From Aulostomus chinensis (lineage: Eukaryota; Chordata; Actinopteri; Syngnathiformes; Aulostomidae): a stretch of 64,000 bases of DNA. Positions within the stretch are counted from its first letter, which is position 1, and the number at the start of each line of letters is the position of its first letter. The position numbers and the translations under genes are program-made. This document shows positions 36,770-50,600 of this stretch, one piece after another. The notes beneath the pieces were generated by a model. That model had not been told where the DNA came from, searched no databases, and was given only the letters and a program-made list of their open reading frames with translations. The stretch is taken from NCBI GenBank assembly GCA_037954235.1, contig JBBMOA010000010.1:23286529-23350528 (forward strand), given 5' to 3'.

Positions 36770-37500
36770 GCGTTACAGCGCAATGATGACATGACTCTGC
36801 GACGTGCAACAATTTACCTCACACGGCCGGTCTCGGTTGCACCTCATCAGTAGCGTGCACGTTCTTCCCCACCGAACCAGCATCCCGCTGCGGATGTCAG
36901 GCAAAGCTTGAGCTGCGCTGCAGGATGCGAATAAATGCATGGTAACTGAAATGTGCGCGATGCTGCGTGCTTTTACCCACAAATCACTGACTGACAGACT
37001 GGATCGGCTCCAGATGTGCTGTGCGCAAAACCACTGCACATCGACCTTGTCCACCGGTGCGCACCGACCACCAGTGCGCCATGTGTCTGTCACCTCTGAT
37101 AAACTTGTGTTTGAGTGACGCGGCCATGCGTGTGACGGCGTTAAGACCACGCGGAAGCATGATCGGAGTATTTATCCTTCCCATGATTAGAGCGACATGC
37201 CCCCCCACCCCCAAGCCCCCCCCTTACTTACGTCTCACCACCCATGTCGGCATCCGGCTGTGTGTGTCCAGATAAAAATGGTCATTAGCCGGTGTTTTCC
37301 ATCCGTGTGTCTGCCGCTTCTCCACGGTTCCTCTTCCCATGCGTGTTGTTTCCACACTGCCGAGAGGAGGAGGAGCCCCCGGTCCTCGGAGACGGCGTGC
37401 AAGTGGATCAGGAGAACGCCATCGAGCACCGGAGCCAATCAAGCGCGGTTCATGTCTGTGACTGTGAGAAACGCACATTGGAAGCTGGAGTGTGTTTAGT
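36770..37500. promoter_or_regulatory. CpG-rich block between scaf4 and tiam1
   Basis: CpG dinucleotides are clearly denser here than in the flanks (for example GCGCGATGCTGCG, GACGCGGCCATGCG, GACGGCGT). The open frames on both strands are GC-driven and unlike known proteins. It sits about 0.8 kb downstream of the scaf4 stop codon and is the best candidate for the tiam1 CpG-island promoter. Confidence 0.55.
37232..37440 (-). promoter_or_regulatory. tiam1: Candidate tiam1 promoter and non-coding first exon
   Basis: On the minus strand a GC- and CpG-rich segment ends in an excellent donor (GAC/GTAAGTAAG, exon end at 37232). An inverted CCAAT box (ATTGG on the minus strand, 37434-37438) lies about 200 nt upstream. 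No TATA box is seen. The transcription start is unknown; the right boundary given is the CCAAT box. The only downstream minus-strand gene is tiam1, whose next recognised exon starts at 16028. Confidence 0.5.
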
Positions 37501-37747
37501 TATTTATGAGCGAACACACCGAAGGGGAATCTATCTTTAATCCGAAAATAATAATTAAGCGGTGGAGTGAATGTATGCGGCAACATCAGAGATAATGAGA
37601 GCAAACCTGGGAAATCAGGAGAACGTTCGCCAGGTAGATTAATACAGATTATACTCCAGAACTGCAGAATCCTCTCAAGTGGGATTGTAATCTATGATAT
37701 TTGACCACACAATTAAAATCAACAGATGGAATAGTATAGCTCTTTTT

Positions 37748-37753
37748 TTTAAT
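37748..37753 (-). terminator. Possible scaf4 polyadenylation signal (ATTAAA)
   Basis: The minus-strand hexamer ATTAAA lies about 510 nt beyond the scaf4 stop codon. No AATAAA was found closer. The hexamer is common by chance in AT-rich DNA. Confidence 0.25.
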
Positions 37754-38259
37754 AACCACTGCACATAATCTTACAAGAAATGACCTCAATGTACAACGGA
37801 GCATGGTCATGGTAGTGTGGTTTACGCCACCCTCTACTGGTAGGACTAGAAATATCTTCTTGGTATTAAATGAATCTGAGAAAAAAAAGAAATAGACGAG
37901 TGTAGTACAGTTACTAAAAACAAATTTCCAAAAAAGGTAGGAATTATAGTTTTACTTCCATACAGAAAAAAAAAACAGAATCAGCTAAAAAATGCAGGTT
38001 CCTTTTTTTTTTTTTACCTTCAACTACCAGGATTATAAACAATCATACATGAAATATCTTCAAATATACAAAAAGATAGCAAATGGCTACAAGTGTGTAC
38101 AGTATTTACAGTCTGGTGAGCTTTTATGGGTAAACATTCAGGGCATGGAGTCTGGTTTTTCCATCATTTACTCAAAACAAAATAAGGTTTGGGTGGTGCA
38201 AAATGAGGCGTCAACCCTGATCACAGTGGTTCATCCTTGAGTCCAACTTTCAGGAGGTT

Positions 38260-38669
38260 CTACCACCTTCCTCTATGGAAGGGTGGAGGGCCCCCAAATC
38301 CTGGCCTTCCCATCCGGAAGCCTGGCCCTCCCCTGTCATCCATGCCCTCTGGTCCCATAAAAGGATGACGATGATAAGGGGGGCCACGAGGAGGGAAGGG
38401 CATCTGCAGCCGGAATCTGTCTTGTGGAAAAATGTGTCCCCCTGGTATCATTGGTGGGGAATGAAGGAATGGAGACAGGTGAGGATTTGGTATGCCAGGA
38501 GACTGCAGGGGGGGCATAACGGCTCTAGAACCCTGCATGATGGTGGTGCCCGGTAGGGTCATCACGGGTGCCGTGGGAGATCCCAGCTGGTTGTCTACAC
38601 CCACATTTGAGGCCATGACTGTGTCTGCTTTATGATCCGTGATGTAATCCTCGGGAGCTTTTCCACTTC
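38260..38669 (-). CDS. scaf4: scaf4 last coding exon 18 (residues 615-750, stop)
   Basis: The exon follows a GGAGCAG acceptor and encodes GSGKAPEDYITDHK, then Pro/Met-rich sequence (VMPPLQSPGIPNPHLSPF, MPFPPRGPPYHRHPFMGP) and a Gly/Arg/Phe tail (GFRMGRPGFGGPPPFHRGRW). The TAG stop is at 38262-38260. Confidence 0.92.
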
Positions 38670-41600
38670 CTGCTCCAAAACAGAAGATTTCAGTTGGATT
38701 GAACATTACAGCAGCACAAAAAACAGAGCAGAAATCAGATCAAGAAGAAGAGAGTCCACAGAGTCCAAAGAAAATTTGGACGTTTACCCCGACAGGACTC
38801 ATCCTTCTCAGATGACGCCTGTAAAATCCACAGTGTTCTTACCTGGTGCCATGTTTACAGGGCTTAATTCTGTGGGCATGAAAGCAGCTGCTCCAGGAGG
38901 GATGGATGTTGGGGACAGCATGATGGGGCCAGGAAAAGCATGTGGACTTCCCATGGATGCAGCCTGTTGAACTGGTGGCACCTGGAAGACAAAAAAAAAA
39001 AAAAAAAGCATCCAAATTTAGATAAAAAAGGAAAATACTTTTAAAAGCCCTTTAAAGGCAAATTCCTGGGAGGAAACTGTGACAACATTGATCTCACAGC
39101 AAGACGCAGCCTCTTAACTGCATCCAACAAGTCCTCTGAAGAAAATATCACAGCACATTGCTTGCACTCCAAAGTGAAGGGAGGAGGCTCACACTCTAAA
39201 GATCTCTTTTCTGATATCCTGCCAAATTTATATACTAAATATTGCGCTTCAAATATGATGCAGAATCAGCAGCAACGTGATGTGAGGTGACAGCAAGGAC
39301 GTGATGTTCTTCAAACTTAAAGCTGCAGTGTAGTGGATTTGTCTCCATCTTCTGGCAGTGACAATTATTACAACATCACAGCGTCATACAGCTCCATGAA
39401 AGCAATCATTAAGAATCGGAGCCCTTTGGACTGAGAAGTTTAGAAAATGCTGCACAAGTAGATTATGGATGGACATTCAAGTACTGGAACACCTCTAGAG
39501 CTCTGCCCTTAGAGCACGGACAGAGCACAGTCAGCACGCTCCGTCCTGGCAGCACGTTGGGACTCACCTAGTGGGAACAGGGCTAATGAGCATTGTGAGA
39601 ACCTGCTGGCCGAGGGCTGGAATGTGAGGGATGTTCATGGGCATGAGATGCACTACGGCTTTAAACAGCTGTGGTCATGGAACACGGAGCAGATCTGAAA
39701 TTCCACGTGTGAATGCCTCACACATTCTTTGTTGTTTATTGCACCACGGTAGTGCCTGTACGCTGTGGTCAACTAGCATTCAGTGTTTATCTCCGTCTAC
39801 TGCTCGCTGATCCACCCTCATACAAGTCACATAAAAAGCGCAGGACCTGATTACTTTCACTTACAGTCCAGTTTCTTAAAAGCCAGGATGAACTATTTCT
39901 TTCTCCGTCTCCTCAACCTGGAGCACTCCAGCAGAAACTGAAGCTTTCTTTTAGGGAGATCTCTATGGAAGCTCGCTCTTCGTATTTCAGTTCTTTTTAC
40001 AACCTGGAACTCTGTCAATGTATTCGAATGTTTTGTGCTCTATATTGAAGCAGAGCACCGAATCAAGGAATGATGGTGGCAAGAAATTAAATGCTAAAAG
40101 CATAGGAGGATGAAGACACGTCTTAAGGTTCATTTCACTCCATTACACTGAAATAAACTGGTTGACCAGTCCATATGACATTACTTACCTTTTGCATAAA
40201 TAAGTTAACAAACATCCCCAGCCCCATTTTAAACAGCACATGTAGGAGGTTTTTTTTTATAAGTACCAGAGTTTTTAAAACAAACGTGAGCACTTTTCAA
40301 CCTTTTTTGGGGCGACCGAACCACAAACGTCCAGAGCGCTAACAGCCATTATTATCGTGGTGATCTGTAAATAGTGAAGAGAACTCCTTTATACCCACAG
40401 CGATCAGCGTGTGCTTATTTGACCCGCTGTTAATGAGTGAGCATGGATATGAACCACATCACTTAGACAAACATTTTTCTCAACCTTGAAAGAAATGTCA
40501 GTCAAAATAAATCCAGCTTCCAATGCTGAGGAACGCGTGTGAAGCCTCCACCACTGACCCGTAGACACACTTCTACATCAGCACTGTTAATTATGGTGAG
40601 GTTTTATTGCAGAACAACAGAAACCAAACCAGGACACTTGGACTTGGGAGTTTGAATTTGCAGAACTGACTAACACTCAGGGTATATTGTTAAACCAATA
40701 TGGCATTGAGACGGCGTAAGTCACTGTCCTACCAATGCAGAATAATTAACATGGACGAGAACAACCAAGTGGTCCTCGACAAGCGCAACATCAAGATTTG
40801 ACTTCTCCAAATCTCCGCTAGGCAGCTAAAACACAGGTTTGGTTTTAGTACGACACACATAGTTTTCATACCTCTCAAGTACCACAGGGAGAAAACACAC
40901 AATCATTTGACTCTCTCAACTTCTTTTTTTTTAAACTGTTAACTGTTTAGGAGAAAATTTGCTGACCGATAATTGATGAATAGCCAAACTCTAGCACGTA
41001 ACTGGGTGCAACTCTAGTGATTTCGCAATTGTACTTATTTATTGCTGGCTGTGCAAAAAAACCTGTTCTTGGGGGCTTATAATATTTATCTTAAAAATAC
41101 AAACCAAAATGCTTTGATTCCATCCATGTGCATTTTTTTGCACTGTCCTCTTCACTCTGTCTGCCTTTTTTTTTTTTTTTTTTATATAATTTCTATCTTT
41201 AAGTGAAGGAGTACAAGTGAAGATGGACAAATCCAGAATGCAGTTTTGGCTCCGAAGGTCGGTGAGCTCACAGGTCACTGGTTCAATCACCCGTGTCAGG
41301 ATATATGTGGGTGAGGAAAGTGAAGCCCCCCCCCCACACACACACACTTCTCCACACTGAAACAACTCTAAAGAACTTAAGCTTTGTGAGCAGCTTCCTA
41401 ATAATTGCTTGTATAAGTATCACAAGTGTTTACCTGACCTTTCCCAGTCATGGCTGCTGTGTTGGCAAGTGACTTTCTAATCGCTGAGCTGGTACACATA
41501 TCTGACACTGACTTTTTAAGTTCATATTCCATTTTTACATCTAATAATACTCATATTTAGTTTTTAAGGGTTGTGTATAATAATACTCTAAAAATATTAA

Positions 41601-44600
41601 GTGTTTAGCAAGTTATGACCATACTACTGATTTCAATCAGATTACAGATGCTATAAAACCAATCAATGATGCTCAAGTCCGTCTAATACTTCCAATGCTA
41701 GAGCTAGGAAAAAAAAAAAAACCCTCTAAAAGATCTAACTAGTATTAAATAACGAGATGGAGTGGTTAAAGTCTTCTCTGGATTGTGAACATTTTCTAAA
41801 TCTCATGTCAAGAAAAAGAAGAGAGAAAATGAAATCAAACAAACAAAAAAACTACATTCAAACATGAGCATTTGTCCCTCCAAATTTCTCTGGAATAACT
41901 GGCAAATGGCATTTCAAACAGCGACCACCTAAGAAATCAAAATGTAGAATATTAATTCAGCTGACCGTGACTTCCTCCGGCTCTAAAATCGGCTGGTCAA
42001 ACACGTCTCCGCAGCGCTTCCTATCTACACTCAGTTATTTGTGCACACCTCAAACTTCTCTTCAAGCCTGCAAGAGAGGAATATTTGAAACTAGTGGAGA
42101 TGCACTGGTTGTGAAGTTCTGGGCCGACGGTACACAAACATTTAAGATTATGATTTGACGAAGACAGGATTTTGTTTGTTTCTGACAATACTGACTTAGT
42201 AGTTATTAGTTTGATCATGTTCTTGATCCATGGAAACAAAGCATACAAACATGCTAACTATTTCAGAGGCTTTCAGCCCTTTAACACATCAAATTTGAGG
42301 AAAAATAATGTAATCCCATAATGTCTGAAGCAACCGTTAATACTAGCGTCCACATTAACAGATAATCACCAGTGGTGGTTGTTAAGCGGATTATGGTGAA
42401 CTATGTCGATGCACAGTTGATATGTTGGAGCATAACTGTTAGAATTCAACGAGTGATTAAAAACTGACATGCAGTGTAAGACCCAAAAGATTATATAATG
42501 CCTGACTTTGACCCCATACACAGTAATTCAAAAAGTTCTGACAGATAAACGCCCTCTGGCCTCTTTGGTGCGCCTTTACAAAGTAGTGTAATCCAATACA
42601 ACAGCTCTTCTACCTTACAAAGTTATAATTTCTGTCAAAATGGTCAGAGAGGTCATTAATCTATATTTTAGCAGGTAGAGGTGTGGGTTGAGTGGTGAGG
42701 TGTTTCTACTATTCTGCCCTTCTGATGTATATGAAAGGGGGACAAAAGTATCCCACACACCCCTCTTAGTATAAGAGGGCCCTGTTCAACGACACTGCAA
42801 AAACACGACGATTATTAAAATAATCACAAAGATAAAAGTGTATGTAAATTTTTTAAAAAAAAAAAGCACAAGCAGATATTTTAAGGCAGTTGTTGTATTG
42901 GATCACATACAGACGGCTGTAACAAAGTAACAGAAGGGTGTACATTCCTACAATTTTCACTCAATTTGTCCATATTTTTCTTAAGTGTCTTATCATCATT
43001 CATTTGAAAGAAGATGCGATAAATAACCCCAAAAGTGGGGAATAAATACAAATTTGCGTGGTAACAAGATACGTTTTGATTTCTCAATCACCAGAAGGAG
43101 AGCTGGTAAAGGCGCTTCTGCAGTGGCTTCAGAGACTGGCTGAAGAGATACATATGGAGTTTTAGCAACGCCTAACAAAAAGTAAATATTTTATGTAACT
43201 TTAAAAATCGCTACAAATGAAGGTTGGATTTAGACTTTAGTGCTACCCTCAATAGCTTATTTAAAGATTTAGTCAATGACAGGCCATGGCATTGATTGAC
43301 GTCCACACCACTGTCAGTGTTGATACAACCACTAGGGGTCATAGTCCCTTGAGAGCCTACACATGGCAGCTTTAAATCTGGGACTCGCCTTGGCTGAATG
43401 TCAAAGTGAGTGAGCTGAGGGAAAGGCTGTTTCTCTCCCCCCCTCCCCCCTCTTTTGATAAATAATTGATTGCATCAGTAACTTCACATAGCTTGATGGA
43501 TGAATAATCTGACATGTAGATGTTCCATAATAACTGACAATGAAAGCAAATAAGCCCCGTTTAAGTATTTTCATGTCAGTACTTGAAATTAAATGAGTTT
43601 TAGAGCCAGGAATTAGAACCAAAATAATTAAGAGGGAGAGGTTTTATTTTTCACGTTGAGAATAAAGAGGATTAAAAAATGTCAAGAATTAAGTTAAAAT
43701 ACTATTTTGAGAATAAAGTCAAAATACTGTGAAGAAATTTGAAGAAGATATTACCTATGTTGATATGACCCATACAAATACATCCATTTAAATCCCAGTG
43801 GTTCATCTCAGAAACTCACCTGCGAACTCGAGGATGGAGGCTACGTACTCTTGTAGGAAGGCTGCTGTCTGCTCCTCATTGCTAGTCAGTCATACTAATC
43901 CACCAGGTGAGTTTATCATTGAAATTGTATTTTGACTTTAATCTTGACATTTTTTAAAAAAAAAATCTGTTCATGGTATTTTGACTTAGAGACTTATCAA
44001 CATATTGTGAAGTAAGTTTAGTTGCGATCCTCTCCAGGGCCAGACAAGGAGATGGATACCTTCACTGCGTGCATTAGGGAGCTGACATCCACAGCTGGCT
44101 GCAAGTTAGCTTAGCACAATGAATGTAAACAGGCAGATTAACATACATCGTCATCAAATACACTTAAAAAATAACCAACACCATTGCATTAATATAACTT
44201 GAGGTGTGCATTATTTGTTTTGAAATTATTTAAAATAATTTAGAAATAGTCAATAGTGATAATACAGCCTGACAAAACTGCTAGGTGCCCTCATTTGCAT
44301 AGCACCTTTGAAGTCCCCTTGTAACTTCAGCTACTAATGCACTGGTTGAAAACTTGATCATCTACTACCACTGACATGCAGGATTACATCTGGACATATC
44401 AAGATCCTTACCTATATGATGGCTTTCGCGGTATGCTAATATTTCCCATTTACTACCATACACTGTCTTAAGCTAACTAGAGGTCAGCAATTTGTGGGTC
44501 TCAGCACCCTCCTGCACATGTCGAGAAATGGATCTCTAATTGTCTTCTCTGGATCAGGGTGGGAAAAAATGGCTTTAAATCTTAAATTTTCCAAAATATT

Positions 44601-47600
44601 TGGTTCATTTAATTTTCAACATGCACAGGAGAAAACCATTTTTTTCCCATACTTGGCCCGATACCCTTTGTTGTGAAGTATACTGTAATATGAGAAATAA
44701 AATCCAATGCAGTGAACATAGCAGCACGAGTGTAGAACCTGTTAGTTTCCATTGCCACAAATCTGGTCATTTTACAGCTGCAATATCAAAATGGAAAGAA
44801 AAAAAAAAAAAAAGGACCAAAACACAATCAGCTTTGATGCTGTTAGTATTCTGCAGTAGTAACATAGGGGTCTGCCCTTACCCTGGCGTGTCATTCCATC
44901 AGCATCAAATACAGGATATCTGCTGCTCCATTATTCCCATCAGGTTTATTCCACTGGGGATACCCCACGAGTCAGGCAGCTGGGCATCTTGTCTTTGAGC
45001 AACACTCTCCTTCCAGACAGTTCAACTCAAAGTGATTTCACTCACATCAGTATTAATTTACTCTGCTTATCATTTGCATAAAAGCAAGTGAGAAATGGTG
45101 TTACCGATGACGTTACACCACCTCGCCAGTAAATCTAACAGTCGAAGAAAAGGAAAATTTAGAATTTTTTTTTAAAATAACGATTACATTTTCTTAACCT
45201 TTAAATCATTCCACATGATCTTCCAAATGTGTGATATTAAAGCCTTTGTTTTGTGTTATAACATTTGTCAGTTGAATGCTTGATTCATGTTGCCGTCTGG
45301 GCCTTGAGTCTCTGGCCGGAGATTCTTCATCTCAAGTGAGAATTTCTGAGACTAAATGAGGTTAAATATATCCAAACAGCATTATTTCTGTAACACTCAC
45401 CTTTGTTAGGCTCATGTGACTTGATCGTCCCCCTCTGTTTCATGGATTGAAACCAGTGACATAACACAAGTGAAGAAATCCCCTTCTTTCCTTGAATGTC
45501 ACTTAAAGGGGACTGAAAGGGAACGACTGCTCGGATTCTATAATCAAATCCATGTTTGGGCCACATGAAACCGATATGTCAAGGTGAGAATGAACAAGAG
45601 GGATATTTTCCACGAGTCTAAATGATTAATGAAGCCTGGGTTTCTTGGAATGTTAGACTTGAACTACAAAGTGTAGTTTTAAAAAAAAGGGGGGGGGGGG
45701 GGACAGTTGTCAGTGTCCACTAAAATGCTTTACAGCTAGACCTTTGTGTTTCACCTCTTCAGGGCTCTGAGAATATCCGTTTCATCACTTCAATTTTCAC
45801 AGGGTGGCGTATTTAAAGAAAAAAGTAAGAGCCAAATTGCATCAGAGTAAATATCATTACCTCCACTCTGTCTGCAGCAGGTGTCTCCACTTGCGGAACA
45901 GCATTTTTCTTCCAGAAAAAAAGCACTTTGGTGTGGGATTTCTTCTATTTCCCTGCACAAGTAATCCTGGTTAAAGCAGCTAACATGGTAACATCTGTAA
46001 GGAGCAGCATAGTGACAGAACGCTCCTATCCCAAAGGTAGACCATGAAATTATTGCAAAGTGTGGGGATTATTTTCACTGCCAAAATACAAAACTTTGCT
46101 TATATAACAGTGCTAAAAAAAGATATAAAAAGGAACACATAATTATCCCAGTGCAACTCCAAGTCAGTCACTTATAGGCTATCAGCCTGTCCAGTTAGGA
46201 AGCAGTCATGATTGGTAATCGATTTCACCTGCTGTTGTGCAAATGGGACAGACCCCAGGTGGAAAAGACAGGCTATTAGCAAGACAACCCTTATGAAGGA
46301 ATGGTTACGCAGCTGTTGACCACAGACTAGTGTTTGTTTTTTTGTTTTTTGCATTTTCCAGTGCCCTCGCCCCTAGTGGTAGCCTGAGGTGATATCTGCA
46401 GCCTGCAGAAGCTACTCAGGAAGTGCAGCTCCTCCAGGATGGAACATCCATTCGTGCCGTAGCCAGAAGATTTGCTGTCTCTCCCAGCACAGAGTCAGAG
46501 TGTGGAGGGAGATACCAGGAGAGAGGCTACTCCACCAGGAGAGGTGGAGGGGCCCATAGGAGGATAACACCCCGGCAGCAGTACCCACCATCTGCTCCTT
46601 TGTGCAAGGAGGGACAGGAGCACTGCCAGAGCCCTAAAAAATGACCTCCTGCAGGCCACTTGTTTCCATGTTCCCGTCCAAATAGACTCCATGGGGGTGG
46701 CATAAGGGCCCGACGTCAAGAAGTGGGACCTGTGCTCACAGCCTGGGATCGTGCAGCCTGATTGGCATCAACCAGAGAACATTGGAATTGACAAATCTGA
46801 CATTGGCGCCCTGCTCTCTTTAAAGATGAGAGCAGGTCCATACTGAGCATGTGACAGGCATGAGCATCTGGAGATGCTGTGGGGAATATGCTGGTGCCTA
46901 CGAAATCCTTCAACATGACCAGTTTGGTGATGGGTCAGCAACAGGCTGTAGGGAGTTCCTTGCCAGAGGTACCCAGAATACTATTAGGTACCGGTATGAG
47001 ATTCTCGGACCCATTGTCAGACCATATGCTAGTGCAGTGGGCCCTGGGTTCCTTCTGGTACATCACAGTGCCCTGGCTGGAGCGTCAGCAGTTCCTGGAT
47101 GCCAAAGCACTGACGCTATTGAGTAGCCCGCCTGTTCCCCTGACCTGAATCTAATTGAGCACCTCTGGGACATCATGTATTGTTGCACCCACCACCACAT
47201 CACACAATATACCGTCAGAGCCGACCGAAGCTCCTGATCCAGGTCTGGGAGATCCACAAGGAGACCATCCATCATTCCATCAGGAGTATGCCAGGCCATA
47301 CACACCACTGAGCCACATTATGAGTTGAGATCTCATATTTCCACTTTGAGTATGATTCTGAATCCAGTCCTCAGGGGGACAATGGTTTTAATTTGAGTTA
47401 GGCATTTGAATGAATTTCACTCTGCAATCAAAGATTTCAACTAGATATTTCATTTGAGATCTGTTGTAATGTGTGTTCCCTTCATTTTTTTGAGCAGTGT
47501 ATTTTAGATACCACTAAGGTATGCTTTCAGAGTAAGACTTATGTTAATGTTCAAAGCACAGAACCCTTGTCTAATCAACAGCACGGATTAAAATATCAGA

Positions 47601-50600
47601 ATTAATTGCCCGTTGGCCCTTCTGCCAATTATTAAGGTTTGTTAATTGCTGTTTTACAGGCTTCAAAAATTCAAATCTATTGATCGTCTTATTCAAATAC
47701 AGCAACAATTAGCATTTTAAAAGTGCTGGCTGTGTTAAAGCTGCATAAGGCATCTTGGCATTCTCTGTAATCTAAGGATTGAATTAGCTGTGACAATTGA
47801 GATTTTAAAATGTTTGAATCCAACAGGCTTCCAATCCTTCAAATGAAAAGATAAACTTTCACAATTGGACATTGACGTGTCATAGGCCTACGATGGCACA
47901 GCTGAAGCAACACAATGCACAAGTTAATAGGGTAACTGGAGGCGAGGCCAGCAGGATTTTGGCTTCAAACCAGTAAGATATGAATGAATGTTTGAAAAAA
48001 AAAAAATTTTTTAAAAGGGAGGTTCAGGGGAAGAATACATCTCAGAAGAAGGCAACTTTGGTGCTTGCGTGAAATTATGGAACCCTGGAACAGATTTCAA
48101 GATGCTGGGGATATTTTCCAAGAAGTTAAAAACACAATAATCCCGTGTACTGCACTGGTTTTGAGCAAACACCACAGACACAAATTTACTTTGAAGGAGT
48201 TACTGTCAAGTATATAAGTGCATGTCTTCATCAATGCTGAGTGGTGAGTCTTCCTTGACACTTTCCTCTTCAATACCCCGTCTCCGTTTCGCTGCTACTG
48301 AGGATGGCTGATGGTAAAACGCCATCCTTTTAGTACAACACAAACGCCGCACACTGGATTTCCCGTAAATACAAAAGAGGTAGTCCAGGTACAGTAACTG
48401 CCAACTAGGAGAGAATATGTAATCAAATAACTTGTGGCTTTTCTTAACAGTCCGCGGGTATGAAAAGGAGCAAGTCCAGTAAAAGCACGGTGGTCGTTTA
48501 CGTGGGTAAGTTAGACTGTTAGACTGGTACTACAGAGAGTTTGGCACAGATATGAAGACTACAAAAGAGGGCAAGACAAAAGTTGGTAACAACTACAAAT
48601 CTTATCAAAAAAGGATTAAAGGAACTTTTTATAACAAACAACCAGAGGCTATCAAACGGATTCTGTGAAAAGGAGTTTTGTATGTGTGGGCTTCCTCTGG
48701 GTTCCTCTTTGGGTTTTTAAAAATCATAGAATTTCCCTGCCATTCTTCTATTAGTGTTTAAAGAAAAAAAATGGCAGTATGTACTCAAATATTGCATGCG
48801 GAGAAGACTTTCACAAAAAATATTGAGATTCATTTGTTTAGAAACATCTTCACACGAGTTTGTAATTTGTTTTTAAAGTTTAATGAACAATGACAGTAAA
48901 TTTCCCCTTGCGAAAAGTTTAAACGACCTAAAATATCTGCAGTCCATTATCAACAAGTGGCTAATTTAGCAAAACGTTTTTAATAAGTTGCTAACATGCC
49001 GTCGGCTTACCTTTTCTCCAAATTTGACACACTCCCTCCAGCCTTCAAGAGCCACTGGCAGCCAACAGCGAGATACTCCCGAACAAGACATTTAAGAATG
49101 ATTGATAGAGACGGCGCAGAGGAGGCCACAGAGCCGGCCATAGAGCAGTGCCTTGGAAATGATGTCCAGTCCCGAACCAGAGATACCTTTCCTCCAAGTG
49201 TGGGGCTCAATTGAGCAAGCCTACCAAGTACGGTAGACTGCAGGTGGTCTTGTAAGACCAGGTTATATGACCTTTACCATAGACGTGTGCTGGCTTAGCT
49301 TGACTCCATTTGCCACGAATCCATGCAGGGATCTGCAGCTCAACTATGACGGGACCATCCACCTGAAGGTGTCTTTCACTGATGATGCACTTGTTTAATG
49401 CTGACATTTAAAGGTGGCGAACTGATCCTTGACTAACTAGTGGTGAAGGGACCAGCTGCATAAACTACGGATGCGCGCATTCCATTTCCTATAAATTCCA
49501 CACAGTCCAAGTCCCCTACATGGAAGCTTTTATTATGTCAGGAAATGTTTGGTGCAACAGACACAGAGAACTTGCACCACACCCATTTCTGAGGGGCAGA
49601 AGGAGGGCTGTCACAGGCCGGTGAGACGAGCCCACAAGCCTCTCAGAGGTAGTTTGGATGTGCTTTTTGCTTCACTCCAGAAATGGTCCAGCTCAGGCAT
49701 GGATCTGAACAATCTGGAGCATTTAAACTGGTCGTGGAGGTGTAGATGAACATGGGACGATTTGAATCGGCTGGTTCACAGACCAAGTGGAAACACCATT
49801 TACCTACCACTGATTTAACATATGAAATGTGAAAAATCATCCAATTTTAAACAGAATACTGTTTATTAATATTAGAACTTACATTGAAAATATTTACCTG
49901 TAAAAATGGTAAATATTTCTTTTACTGCAGATCAGTATTAATTTGGATATTCTTAAGTTGAGGATTCACATGATGCGCCTAAATCATCCTTTTACTAAGA
50001 AAAGCTTGTGCTTTAAGTATTTGCTTTTTTCATATCGTCATGCAAAATCAGTGATAATTTTAACGAACTCAGAAAATAGACGTGCAAATGAAAAGAAGTG
50101 CATCCCTCTACACAAACTATACTATTTAGTCTTGGTTAATTACCACTTTATTTGAATCATTTGCTGCACTGTATGACGTTAAAAAGGTGAAGCAGATATT
50201 TTGTAGGGAAACCTAAAAAACATTTACTATTTATAAATTGAACGCCTATCAGCAGAGGAGCTTATCTGAATAATTCTACAAAAGTGATGACACAGACACG
50301 AAAAAGCCTTATTTCATAAATGTTTAACCCTCTAAAATTCTAACGGGCATTCTAATGTCATGCACACATCTCGTCTGTGACAGTGTAAATTGTAATTTTG
50401 GAAAATGTAAAGACATTATAGGCTGTCTGACCTCTTTAACAAGCTTTTATGAGGCAAGTTCAGCGTTGGATGCCGGAGGGGTATATGATGAAGCTGAGCC
50501 ATGCTTTCTTTGCGTGAGCTGACTCAGCAGAACACAAAACCCCAGTCAGAGATAATGAGTGTCATCACGGTGGTCAACTTGCTCCATTAACCCCCCGGCT

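Larger units (their letters stand above)
16029..37231 (-). other. tiam1: Long tiam1 5' intron (about 21 kb, inferred)
   Basis: No protein-coding exon was recognised. The stretch is AT-rich with simple repeats: GAA at 18483, G18 at 19990, TGCG at 21391, A/AT at 22020, GT30 at 33659 and CA at 35402. Unique-looking blocks such as 20330-20660, 28290-28520 and 29140-29460 could be conserved regulatory DNA, but nothing in the sequence alone proves it. Additional short 5' UTR exons could be hidden here. Confidence 0.6.

Noticed and set aside
37021..37540. Overlapping plus- and minus-strand open frames in the CpG-rich block
   Set aside because: High GC reduces stop codons in all frames. The translations are not recognisable, and the block is better explained as promoter and 5' UTR.
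41251..41300. tRNA gene
   Set aside because: GGTTCAATCACC resembles a B box, but no complete cloverleaf or A box at the right spacing can be drawn.
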